From Sebastes aleutianus (Eukaryota > Chordata > Actinopteri > Perciformes > Sebastidae): 64,000 bases of DNA. This document shows, piece after piece, positions 35,692-45,900 of the stretch. The position numbers and the translations under genes are program-made. Position 1 is the first letter of the stretch. The number at the start of each line of letters is the position of its first letter. The stretch is from assembly GCA_916700875.1 (NCBI GenBank), contig CAKAKS010000032.1:12809629-12873628 (forward strand). Direction: 5' to 3'. The notes beneath the pieces are model-generated. The model was not told where the DNA came from. It made no database searches and was given only the letters and a program-made list of their open reading frames with translations.

Positions 35692-36216
35692 CAGGGGTCA
35701 GCAACCTGCGGCTCCGGAGCCACATGAGGCTCTTTAGCCCCTCTCCAGTGGCTCCCTGTGGATTTTTAAAAATGGAAATGAATAACTGTTTTTTGTTTAC
35801 ATTTTCATTTTTATTTATCATTGTTGTAGGTCTATGGTACGACGGTACGTTGGAGTATTAGGGCCACATTGAGGAAAAAGAATAAATCTGAGATTTCGAG
35901 AATAAAGTCATAATAATATAAAGTAGTAATTTTACATGTTATTTTCTTTTTTTCTCGTAAAGTTATGACTTTATTCTCGTAATATTATGACTTCATTCTG
36001 GAAATCTCAGATTTTTTTCCCCTTAATGTGGTCCTAATACTCCGTAGTATATTTGCACTTTGGCCCTCACTGCATTAGACTTATATACTATATACTTAGA
36101 CTATAAACAGCGTTACCTTCATCACAATGCTCAAATGTTTTGCGGCTCCAGATAGATTTTTTTTTTGTTTTTTTGCCTAAAATGGCTCTTTTGACAGTAA
36201 AGGTTGCTGACCCCTG
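35692..36216 (+). mobile_element. hAT-type MITE with intact 8-base target duplication
   Basis: The terminal inverted repeats are CAGGGGTCAGCAACCTGCGG and, at the right end, GGTTGCTGACCCCTG. The 8 bases TCTTAGTG flank both sides (35684-35691 and 36217-36224). CAGGGG-type ends and an 8-bp duplication are diagnostic of hAT transposons. The 525-base interior has no transposase. A second inverted-repeat element is nested at about 35840-36050. Confidence 0.88.
35840..36050. mobile_element. Palindromic element nested in the hAT MITE
   Basis: The left end TACGTTGGAGTATTAGGGCC and the right end GGTCCTAATACTCCGTA are inverted. The arms continue through AATCTGAGATTTCGAG / CTGGAAATCTCAGATT and the AATAAAGTCATAA / TTATGACTTTATT blocks. 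The structure is a ~210-base near-palindrome lying wholly inside the 35692-36216 element. Confidence 0.7.
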
Positions 36217-36224
36217 TCTTAGTG

Positions 36225-38380
36225 GAACTGCACACCTTTAAGTTTAACTAAATCCAAAACACCCAGACATAGCCTCATCTTTCCTCTATGGTTTGTTTAC
36301 ATGGCTTCAGGGGTTTAGACATGTAAAAAATTATTTACTTAAAATATTTATTCTGCTGAAAAGTTGCAGTACTGTATCATTCTCCCTTTGACTTGCGGCT
36401 ATTTAGCTTGCTAGAGTTTCACTGCCTCAGAGAAAGGTAGATAGAGTATATTGGGTAATTGTATTGTTGTGCCGCTTTAGGTCCCCTGAGCCAAAGTGCC
36501 ATCGCCATAAGATGTTTTGTTTTGAGGAAAATGGGGTTTCTATCAGGGAGACCTGAGAAATCAGCTACTCAAGTTACAACACCAAAGAATATGCTGGATA
36601 GCTTCATTTCCAGCCTGTCAAAGGGAAAATAATGGCTATACACACGAGACTGCTTTGTTTAAATGGAGCAACAAAAGCCTTTGAGCAAATATTATGTGTA
36701 TTATGTGCTCATCATAGTCCACAACTCTCTCGCTGAGCTAGTTGAACAGGATCAGTTGGAATCAAGCTCCCAATACTTAAAAGTCAAAATCATTTACATG
36801 TATGTTGTCTGTACATGTATAATCCTACACAGCAAGTGATTTTCAGCCAGGATTTTGAGCACAAATTTAACCCTTAATCTACTAGTCCTGCAGCGAAACT
36901 TTTTCACCACATGGACCACTATAAGGAGGTGTCAGTGGATACAGGATTAGTTAGTAGTACTATGTTTGTCCAAGGTTTTCCAAATGCTCGAGGCCATAAC
37001 ACAGCTCTTCAGGATCAACATCCCGAGGGAAGGCAATCTTTCTGAACAGTTTGCAAATAACATGACCTTTAATTAACCTATTATATTTTAGAAAAGGAGA
37101 GCTGTTCTAAGACACGTCAGGACATGTTCCTGATTCTACATCACTATAGTGGGATCCATGGGGCCTATACAGGAAATGCTGCATCACTACTGGGTTATCA
37201 CTAAACCACCAGACAGGAAATATCCCACATCCGGAAAACATAAACACCAGTTCCCCTCTCTTTTGGAAGTTTCATTAGGGTTATTAAATGAAAGTTAATG
37301 CTATACAAATACTATACATTTTGTCCTAAGGACATTTATTCAAGATACCAGAGGTTGATGCTTTTTGGGCTAGACTGGCCAGCTGTTTGTCCGCCACAGT
37401 GGTGGAGAAAGATGCTCTGATCAGAACAGCGAGTTTCTAATCAATAGTATTATTAGTATTCAACTCCTCATCTTACTGGTGATCCTCTGGTGTCTATCAA
37501 GGACCCCTCAAGGGTCCATAGATCCCAGTTTGGATTCCACACTGGCCTACAACCTGAAACTATCCCAGAAAAGCCATAATCATAACTTTTAGAAATGTAG
37601 CTACAACTACAAAAAACACAAATGAAATGGTCCTGGGTGAAAATGTCTAAACAGTAGAGTTTTCTGTTTACATTTTACAATTGATACAAGGCGTTGTCAG
37701 GTTTAATTAGCTAAGTAGAAGCCGAGTACACCATGATCCAATTATAAACAAAGGTGGAGCGTGGCTGCTCACAATAAAAACAAGGGTGCAGTAAACTGTT
37801 GTAATATTTCCTGTAGAACCGGACTGATCCATCGCCATGCCGATGTTATAAGCTGATCACAGATATATAAGAATTGGTGTTTATGTTGGCAGATTTGCAA
37901 TAACTAAATGTTATACATAAACACTGGAAAGAGCTTGAGCTTATTTTTAGAGACAGTGTTGCTGTTACATAATGTGTCCACCAGAGGACACTCTGTACTC
38001 ATTGCAACTGAGCAGATCAATAATTTAATATTCAAATATAAAATGTCACAACTCTTTAATACAAAAATTTGAGGTAGCCTTGATGAATATGTTTGTTGTG
38101 TGTGGGTTTATGTGAACAAATAATGGATGCCAATACATCCTTTACTGTCCATTTTACTCCTAATTATGAATATTTGTAACGGCCTCACAAATCATCATGA
38201 AGCTCTAAAACGTTTGTTGACATAAAATAAATAACATTATAGACGGATGGTTGAGAAACATGATGCAGATCTACAAATCAGTCGCTGATTTGAAGTTGAA
38301 ACTAGCCTACATGTGCAGTGAAACATGATCTGCCTGATTTATCACTTGTTAGCAGCCAACATAGACACACTACAAAGTCA
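36225..38380. other. Intergenic DNA without a recognisable feature
   Basis: Unique-looking sequence with short open frames only. No exon with family similarity, no clear transposon end and no long simple repeat seen. Confidence 0.5.
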
Positions 38381-38389
38381 TAGTATAGT

Positions 38390-39170
38390 ATCAAAAAAGG
38401 GGAAGTCTAAGGCACTCTTCTGGCAAAAAATAAAAAGCCTTTATTCAATTGGCTATTTCATGATGAAATGCTACAAACAATGCTGGTACATATAAGATTG
38501 GGTAACAACCCACGCATAGCAGCACAAAGAGCCTTCTTCAGGGTGTAACCCTCAGCACAAAGCTTTCCCTTTTATGAGTACACAGACAATTGATGATTGC
38601 AAACACCTGAGCAAGAGGCCAATAAACTCTCAGATGACAAGTACAAAATGTGGTCACTAGATGGCTCTACACTAGGATGTCAAGAAAGCAGAGAAAATAA
38701 GAAAAATAAAATAAGAAAACATAAATATACAGATAACAAGAGAGAAAAAAGTAAATAAGTAATAATATATAACCATTTATGGCAACAGTACCAGACCACA
38801 TGCATAAGAGCCACTACAAAAACGGATTAAAATCAATTTCTTCGTTTAGTCCTGGATATGTTGTGGCCGGAGAGTTTATTGGCCTCTTGCTCAGGTGTTT
38901 GCAATCATCAATTGTCTGTGTACTCATAAAAGAGAAAGCTTTGTGCTGAAGGTTACACCCTGAAGAAGGCTGGTTGTGCCGCTACGTCTTATATGTACCA
39001 GCATTGTTTTTAGCATTTCATCATGAAATAGCCAATTGAATAAAGGCTTTTTATTTTTTGCCAGAAGAGTGTCTTGGACACCCCCTTTTTTGAACCTTTG
39101 TGTACCCCACCAAAGAGCACCTTCATCACACTGATTTGAACTTCCGAGCACTCTGGACTTTTTCCCTTTT
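38390..39170. mobile_element. Large inverted-repeat (fold-back) element
   Basis: The arms are at about 38394-38631 and 38870-39091. Shared blocks in opposite orientation include CTCTTCTGGCAAAAAATAAA, CAATTGGCTATTTCATGATG, CAGACAATTGATGATTGC and GAGCAAGAGGCCAATAAACT. A ~240-base loop separates them, and ~80 bases of extra sequence follow the right arm. Both flanks are CATAGTATA-type repeats. No transposase frame. Confidence 0.75.
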
Positions 39171-39330
39171 CATAGTATATAGTATATCGAAAAAAGTCAT
39201 AGTATAGTATGTAAAAAAAAAATCATAGTATAGTATGTTGAATAAAAGTCATAGTATATAGTATGTCAGAAAAAAGTGATACTATGGTAAGTTAAAAAAA
39301 AGTCATAGTATAGTATGTCGAAAAAAAAAT
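39171..39330 (+). repeat. CATAGTATAGTATGT tandem repeat
   Basis: Five to six imperfect copies of an ~30-base unit, AAAAAGTCATAGTATAGTAT plus GTCG. A lone unit (GTCATAGTATAGTAT) stands on the far side of the inverted-repeat element at about 38378, so the array appears split by that insertion. Confidence 0.8.
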
Positions 39331-39399
39331 AATTATTGGGCAGAGGTAACTCAGCAGGCAGGACCCCGGACAGTGCTATGAGTGGAGAAGGCTCTATTG

Positions 39400-40550
39400 T
39401 GGCAGAGGTGACCTTAGACACAGTTTCAAACACAGATTCACAGAATTTAAAGAGTGGAGGTCACAACCAGAACGTGTGATGGAGATCAGAAGGGCTCTGA
39501 TGACATCTAACACAAGTGGGGCTTATGTCAGGAAAAATGTTCGCCAGCTTACATCTCAACCAATGCACGCTGTGGACCATCTGCACTGCAGCACCCCGTG
39601 TCCAGCACATATGGAGGAGTAATGACTTCTACAGAGAATAGCATCCCAAGTCTCATCAGTTAACTCTACTCCCAGATGGAATGGTAAATGGACTTGTATA
39701 GCGCTTTTCTAGTCTTCCGACCACTCAAAGCGCATTACACTACATGTCAGCATTCACACACACATTCATACACTGATGGCAGAGGCTGCCAAGGTGCCAA
39801 CTTTGCCCATCAGGTTCTAATCTAAATACTTATTCACACACCGATGGCTATGCCTTCGGGAGCAATTTGGGGTTAAGTGTCTTGTTCAAGGACACATCGA
39901 CATTAAACCCATATTGACACACCAACTGATTCCATATTTTGGGACTATTCTTTACAACTATGTTTTTAGTAAATTTGGGTGGTAGTTGCGATGTGGGGGA
40001 GCACAGGAGAGCCTCGAATTAGCCTGGGACACAGGAAGTGAACTGAATGCGGAGCCACACAGGTATATCTGGTCAGTAGAGTCAATATTCTGCCAAAGTA
40101 GGATTGAGCTTGATTGAGCTTGATTGGATTTTTACGATCCCACATGGATTTCAAAATCATGTATCTAATTTGCAGAAAAAAAGACTTTGGGATAAAAACG
40201 GGGATACATTGGAAAAGATACCGAAACCTGGAGAGCACATTCATCTTGACACAAGTTAAACACCCAGCTAAAGAGAGGGGGAGAGGTGTCCAATGTTGAA
40301 AGTCCCGGGTCAGATGGCTCAACAGAGGGGTGAAATTATTCAGAAACAAGTTGCTAAATTTGTTAGTCACACAAATCCCCTGCGTTAGTACCCTCCCTGT
40401 CCCCAACACTATCTCCAGAGGGTTTTTACTCTGCACTTTTTCACCTATAGGGTGAGTCAATATATTGATTAATTTCATCCCTTTCTGCTGTATAAAATAT
40501 TTTGCTATGACCATCATCATAACATTTTGAAAAAACGGGTAGGGGTATCT
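39400..40550 (-). mobile_element. L1-type LINE ORF2 fragment, interrupted
   Basis: The minus-strand frame at 39966-40520 encodes typical L1/Tx1 ORF2 text after the reverse transcriptase: HLTRDFQHWTPLPLSLAG, CVKMNVLSRFRYLFQCIPVF, IPKSFF and an SPVLPH segment. The C-terminal part continues at about 39690-39400 (TDETWDAILCRSHYSS, HGVLQCRWSTACIG, SPTCVRCHQ, HHTFW) with stops. Between them a different repeat is inserted (about 39680-39905). It is a 5'-truncated dead copy. Confidence 0.72.
39680..39910 (+). mobile_element. Fish retroposon tail nested in the L1 fragment
   Basis: ATGGTAAATGGACTTGTATA and TAGCGCTTTTCTAGTC, then ACTGATGGCAGAGGCTGCC and CAAGGACACATCGACAT are words of a very common fish repeat, probably a LINE or SINE 3' region. 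The L1 open frame resumes on each side, so this arrived later. Confidence 0.6.
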
Positions 40551-41370
40551 GAAAAACTAAAACCCCTTTAAGGATTTATGCTTGTACTAATAACTGTGTC
40601 CGCTCCACCCTTGAAATCAAAAGTATTAACATTCAAGTTTTCACCAGGGGGCAGCATCAACACATTTTTCAGACTTCAAATTCATATTCAGTCCACGTCA
40701 TTCATCCCTCCTCCGGTCAGTCCTCTGAGGTTATTTACTGGATGATTTAAGGACACAAACAAAGCACTGTTGCTGTGGACAGCCTTATGGCTTCATATCA
40801 GCACAAAGACAAACAGCTGCTTTTTTTAACAGTAATTTGTTTATTCCATTTGCATCGCATGCGCCTTCAATGCAAATGTATCCTCTTACGTTAGAATAAG
40901 GTGAGGCCTCAGGTGAGCATCAAACACAATTTGTGATCTTGTGTTACGAATACAAGTTTCAAAATTGACACGACATGAACTCTATAAAAAGAATGAAGAG
41001 AGATCAAGTTGACAGTATTTCCATAAAACTTTCCCTTAGATTCAACTACTTTATCAACTTGTTCCAGCACTTCATTGACTCCAGATCTCACTTAATGTAT
41101 ATTGGTGGAAATGTTCAAACATCAGACATCAAGTTCAGACATCATCTTGTATTGTTACTGGTTTCGCCAGATTAAGACCTAGGTGTCTTTATAAACATTT
41201 TCATGTAAATCAGCAGAAGAAACCATTGGTATGGTATGTATCAGCAATTTAAAAAGGTTTTGTGGGTTTGAAATGATGGACAAACAACATATAGTTTGTT
41301 CATTACTGATCTTTACTTTTGGACAGAGCCAGGCTAGCTGTTTCTTCCTGTTTCCAGACTTTATGCTAAG

Positions 41371-42063
41371 TTAAAGGGACTATTTGTAACTTTCAGAAAT
41401 GCTTCTTAACAGCGACACCTGTGGCCGTGAAATCAACGAAAGTCAGCGTCGGGCTCGCGCTTGCTCGCTTTCAATATACCTGAACGAGCATCACTCAAAA
41501 CAGTGAGGCGACACAAGTCAGCTAAAACCACAATATCACTCTATATTTCAGCTGCTTGGCAGTAATGTTAGCTGACCAGACGAAGGTCTCTCCATGAACA
41601 TGATTTAGATCTGATCCTAGTGTTGGCTTTTCCTGCCTAAGTGCAGGCTGAGGCAGCGGGGCTCTGCAGCATGTCTCCCTGCTCTCTCCGCCCGCAGCCG
41701 GAGAGAGCAGAGGAGACACCGGCACCCGGTCGGTAACGAGAAGACAACGTAAATCTCTGCAGAGCGCCGTCACTTCACAAGACACGGGAAACCTCTGTTG
41801 GTCTGGAGGAGCTGCAGCAGTTATTTCTGCACAAACGTCCCCTGTGCATTCACTAGATATTCTCAGAGCTAAACTAACTCTTCTGCAGTGAGGAGTGAGC
41901 GCGCGTTCACGTCTAGAGGTGGAGTGAGCTGAGCTGTCTGAGTGAAGGCGAGCAGGCAGAGGAGGAGGGTACAACGGCTACACGCGAACGCGCATATGCG
42001 AGCGCGCATGTGTGACGACCCGCTACATTTATGCGCGTACAAATTTACAAATAGTCCCTTTAA
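41371..42063. mobile_element. TTAA-ended MITE, GC-rich interior (693 bases)
   Basis: The left end TTAAAGGGACTATTTGTAA and the right end TTACAAATAGTCCCTTTAA are perfect inverted repeats bounded by TTAA. The interior is unusually GC-rich for the region (GCGCGTTCACG, CGCGAACGCGCATATGCG). A 150-codon minus-strand open frame in it has no family resemblance. The TTAA border suggests a piggyBac-like mover; the family is not named. Confidence 0.8.
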
Positions 42064-42991
42064 GTTAACCGGCTGCTGGCGGTAGCCTAATATTTATTAT
42101 TTCTTTAACGTTTTGTTAACAGTTATAATCCTGAGCTCAAATAGACAAGTCTATTTTTTCAGAAAAGTTTTTTTTCCAGCTCTTCCTTGTGACTCTGAAA
42201 AGGAAAAAGCATATAAACAAGCCTACAGCCTTTCATTAAATACAGGCAAATATACTTTAAATTGCCTTTTTGTTGATGGTTTACCATTCACAATGTGCGC
42301 TTCAATTGTTGTGTGACATCAGACAACTGCTTCTTCGTGAAGTCGCGAGGCTGATGGGAATATCATTTGTTTTGCAGGTATTTGGTCATAAACCGAGTAG
42401 AAGTCAGTGGATCAGCAAAGTTATCACAATTTCTCCCAAAGGGGGGCTTGGATGTGTGTAGCAAATATTTTCATTACACAATTGAATGAATGAAAATGAA
42501 TTGAATTACAAATTAATCAATGAACCAATGAATGAGCTTTCTAATTTCACTAAACCATAGTCTGTATTTAACAGTTATTTTTCTTCCATCCTGTCAGGTG
42601 AACACAGAGACATACTTCTGAGAAACAAAAGCAAATGAAGAACTACAAGAAAGTACTACAAATTATTGTAGCTGTTGTTATACTTATGATAAAAGTAATA
42701 TAAAGTTCAGTTTTTCAGGCACACCTCATTCCAGTCAATAAAAATGTGGCAGTCTGCCAGCAGACATGATATGCGCATGGAGCCGTGCAGTTATTTGCAA
42801 GGTAAATCAGACAGGTAAATAACGTTAAGGTGGATGCAAATCGCTGTGGAGAGACAATGTTGAGAACCACCTCCCTCAGGTAATAGAAACTGCTGTACAG
42901 TTAGGTAGCACTTCAAAGAGATCTAGAAGTAGGTTATGGTGAGATAACTTAATCCTTAATAATATACTGCACATTGTCCGTACTCCTCAGG

Positions 42992-45900
42992 ATGTTACCA
43001 CTGGATTTAAAGCATCGCTGGGTGTTTGTTGCAATCCTGTTCTTTGGGATATTCATCAAGAACAACGAGAGCTCAGGTGAGTGAGTTTCACAAACTCAAC
43101 ACTAATTCTCAACAAAACGGTTTACAGTTTTACAGATTAACATGTATATCATATTTGTCATTTGTATTTTTTTTTTTTATTACAGACACAAATGACACCT
43201 GCAGACAAACAAATGTACTGTTTGTCAATGCTGTAGTGTTAAATCAGGAATACCCATCAAGTAAGCTTGACACTGTCAAAAGATAAAGGTTTCCAACTGA
43301 AAGTTTAAAAGAAAAGTCAGTAAACATCGGTTTCACATCATTTTTCAGAGGCTGTCTATCACGAGGTCAATGGAAGTAAACTCTGTTTCGCTGTCCACGG
43401 AAACAGAACAAATGTAGATGCAGGTAGAGTTACCTAATTATTAGCCTGATTTGAGTCCACTGCAAATAACCGTACAATTGTTTCTCTTGGTCTTTTGATG
43501 AATGTGAGTGTAATGTGGTTTGTTTTTTTAGTCTGTTGTCATGAAGGAGATTTCAACTGCAGCGTTGAAATAAAGGGTAGTGAAAATGACTACAAGCTGA
43601 TCCTGAATAAAGAGACTCTTTCCAAGCAAGATATTGTACTCATGACTGTAGATCTTGAATTCGACTGTATGCCACATACGTTCTACAACACAACTTCAGG
43701 TATGTGAACCTCCTTGCTTTGTGAATTCTTAAAAAAAGAAACTAGGCTTGGACAGTCAGACTGACTTAATCCAGTCACCTCTCTACTTTACTCTTGTTAT
43801 TCATTGTACAATTACGAGGTGCTGATGTAAAATAAAATGTAATAACTGGCATTATTGCACAAAGGCTGTTCACACAGACAGTGCCTTTATTAAACAGTAC
43901 ACATTTGCACACAAAAGCAGTGAGAGACTGCCCCCTATTGGTCAAGAAGATACTTACTGAAACAAGTCCCTTTAACCAGTCATCTTATACAACATTTCTT
44001 CTGCTGCAGGTTTCCATTTAAACATTCACCAGTGCATGGATAAAGGTAAAATCACAAATCTACCACAGCTCTTACTTTCATATCAGCACACTTTTAACAG
44101 CAGTGGTAGCACTCTTAACAATAATGTCATGTTTTAATATGTTTAAGCTACCAAACGTTTTAGATTCAGCCAAAACAGCTTCTGTGGAGAGAGTCTAAAC
44201 TACGATGAAGACGCCTGCAAAGGTATCATCATTTGTTTATTTGATTATATTATTTAAAATATATCTAAGTAAGCATTTTATTTCTAAACCAAAAGAGCAT
44301 GGTAGTGAAAATCAAATGTTTGTGTATGTATGTGTGTGCACATGTGTGTGTTTTGATATGCAGGTTTAGCAGAAACAGACTACATTATCGATGCTAATAA
44401 GGGAAGGCATTGTGTGTCGTGTAAGGTACCAGGAGAAAAGCCAGACGTTTCTATTACTATCCCTCCACCTGAGTGCAATAATGGCATTGGTATCAGCCTC
44501 GACAACGCAGCGCAAGTATCAAAATTATCAACGACGACACTATTGGAGTCAACTGCTACATTTCGGTGTGGCGTTGTTTGGAGTTGTGATACTGACTGTA
44601 GTTTGCTGGAAAGAAGAAATGATTTTAATGTTTGTCATTGCAGAAATATCATGAATAATCTCTTCTCCCTGCTGGAAGAGTTGGGCAATTCCAGCACAGC
44701 AGCCATCACAATAGGCCATATTAAAGGGGTGATCACTAAACTCCCTGCCCAAAATCAAACCAACATCAACTTTGGCATTAAAACAAGTGGTGATATAAAA
44801 GTATGCCATGATACAAGAGTAAATCACAATAATAAATAGAGTTGAATCACCCTTGTTTTTTTTCTAATAATCTTCCTTATTTGTTTTTTTTTGTAGATTC
44901 TTGAGGGTAATGATTCTGTGACGGGCTTCTCTCGATTGGTGCGAATCCCTACAGAGGCCATTGTCTTGGCAAAACAAGGAAATGGTTCATTTGCTGCAGC
45001 TCTACTTTTTCCAGGAATGCATCCGGTAAAGTTGTCAAGTTTACATAATTACGCATTCACTTTTTTGACAACTGTAATACAAACGTAATGATTTGCATAA
45101 TTGCATCCCTATCGGAAACTGTTTTTCCCCTGTGCCTGTCATGACTGTGCACGGTATTTCAAACAGGATGACGACAACAGTTTTTATCTCAACAATGAGA
45201 TAGTGGGAATTGAAATGGGAGCAGAGGTATCCAATCTCTCACATACCATAGACATTCATTACAGAAGTGTGGACAAGGTAAAAGAGATGACTGAGCTAAA
45301 AGATATATTGATAGGTTAATAATAACTGGAAAGAAGGAGTATGGTAATTTTTTTTAATTTGTTTTATTCCAATACAGAATGGAAGCATTGCTTCTTGTAG
45401 GTCGTGGGATGGAAAAGGTATCGTAAAAAATATTCTTTACAAACTTTACTTTATAATTGCCTTTAAGAAATAAGTTTGTGTAACACCTCCCTCAGCCATT
45501 CATGTGAAAAAGACTTTTAAAGGAACAGTGTGTAATATTTCAGGGGCTCTATTAGCAGAAATGGAATATAATATTAGTGTATAATCACCTGAAACTAAGA
45601 ATTGTTGTGTTTTCGTTAGTTTAGAATGAGCCCTTCATATCTACATAGGGAGCAGGTCCTCTTCAAGAAGTCCGCCATGTTGCTCCGTCATGTTTCTACA
45701 GTAGCCCAGAATGGACAAACCACACGCCGGCTCTAGAGAGAGCCTTTCCCATTTTTACGTTACCTGAAGGCTACCGTAGTTCTCCGACACACTTGTGAAA
45801 CTGCGGTAACGTTTTTCGCAGAGTGCAAAACCGTGTTCCTGCCAGCTGTTATCTGACTTCCGTTGCTCCTAAAGTAGTGTTATTATGGTAAGGATGACCT

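Noticed and set aside
41522..41974. 150-codon minus-strand frame
   Set aside because: Lies inside the GC-rich interior of the TTAA-ended MITE; no domain, no splice support.
44160..44222. Splice acceptor TTTTAG at 44162 for receptor exon 6
   Set aside because: Using it puts a stop in the required phase. The upstream AAG at 44145-44147 restores the frame through RFRFSQ..CGESLNY, so that acceptor was chosen.
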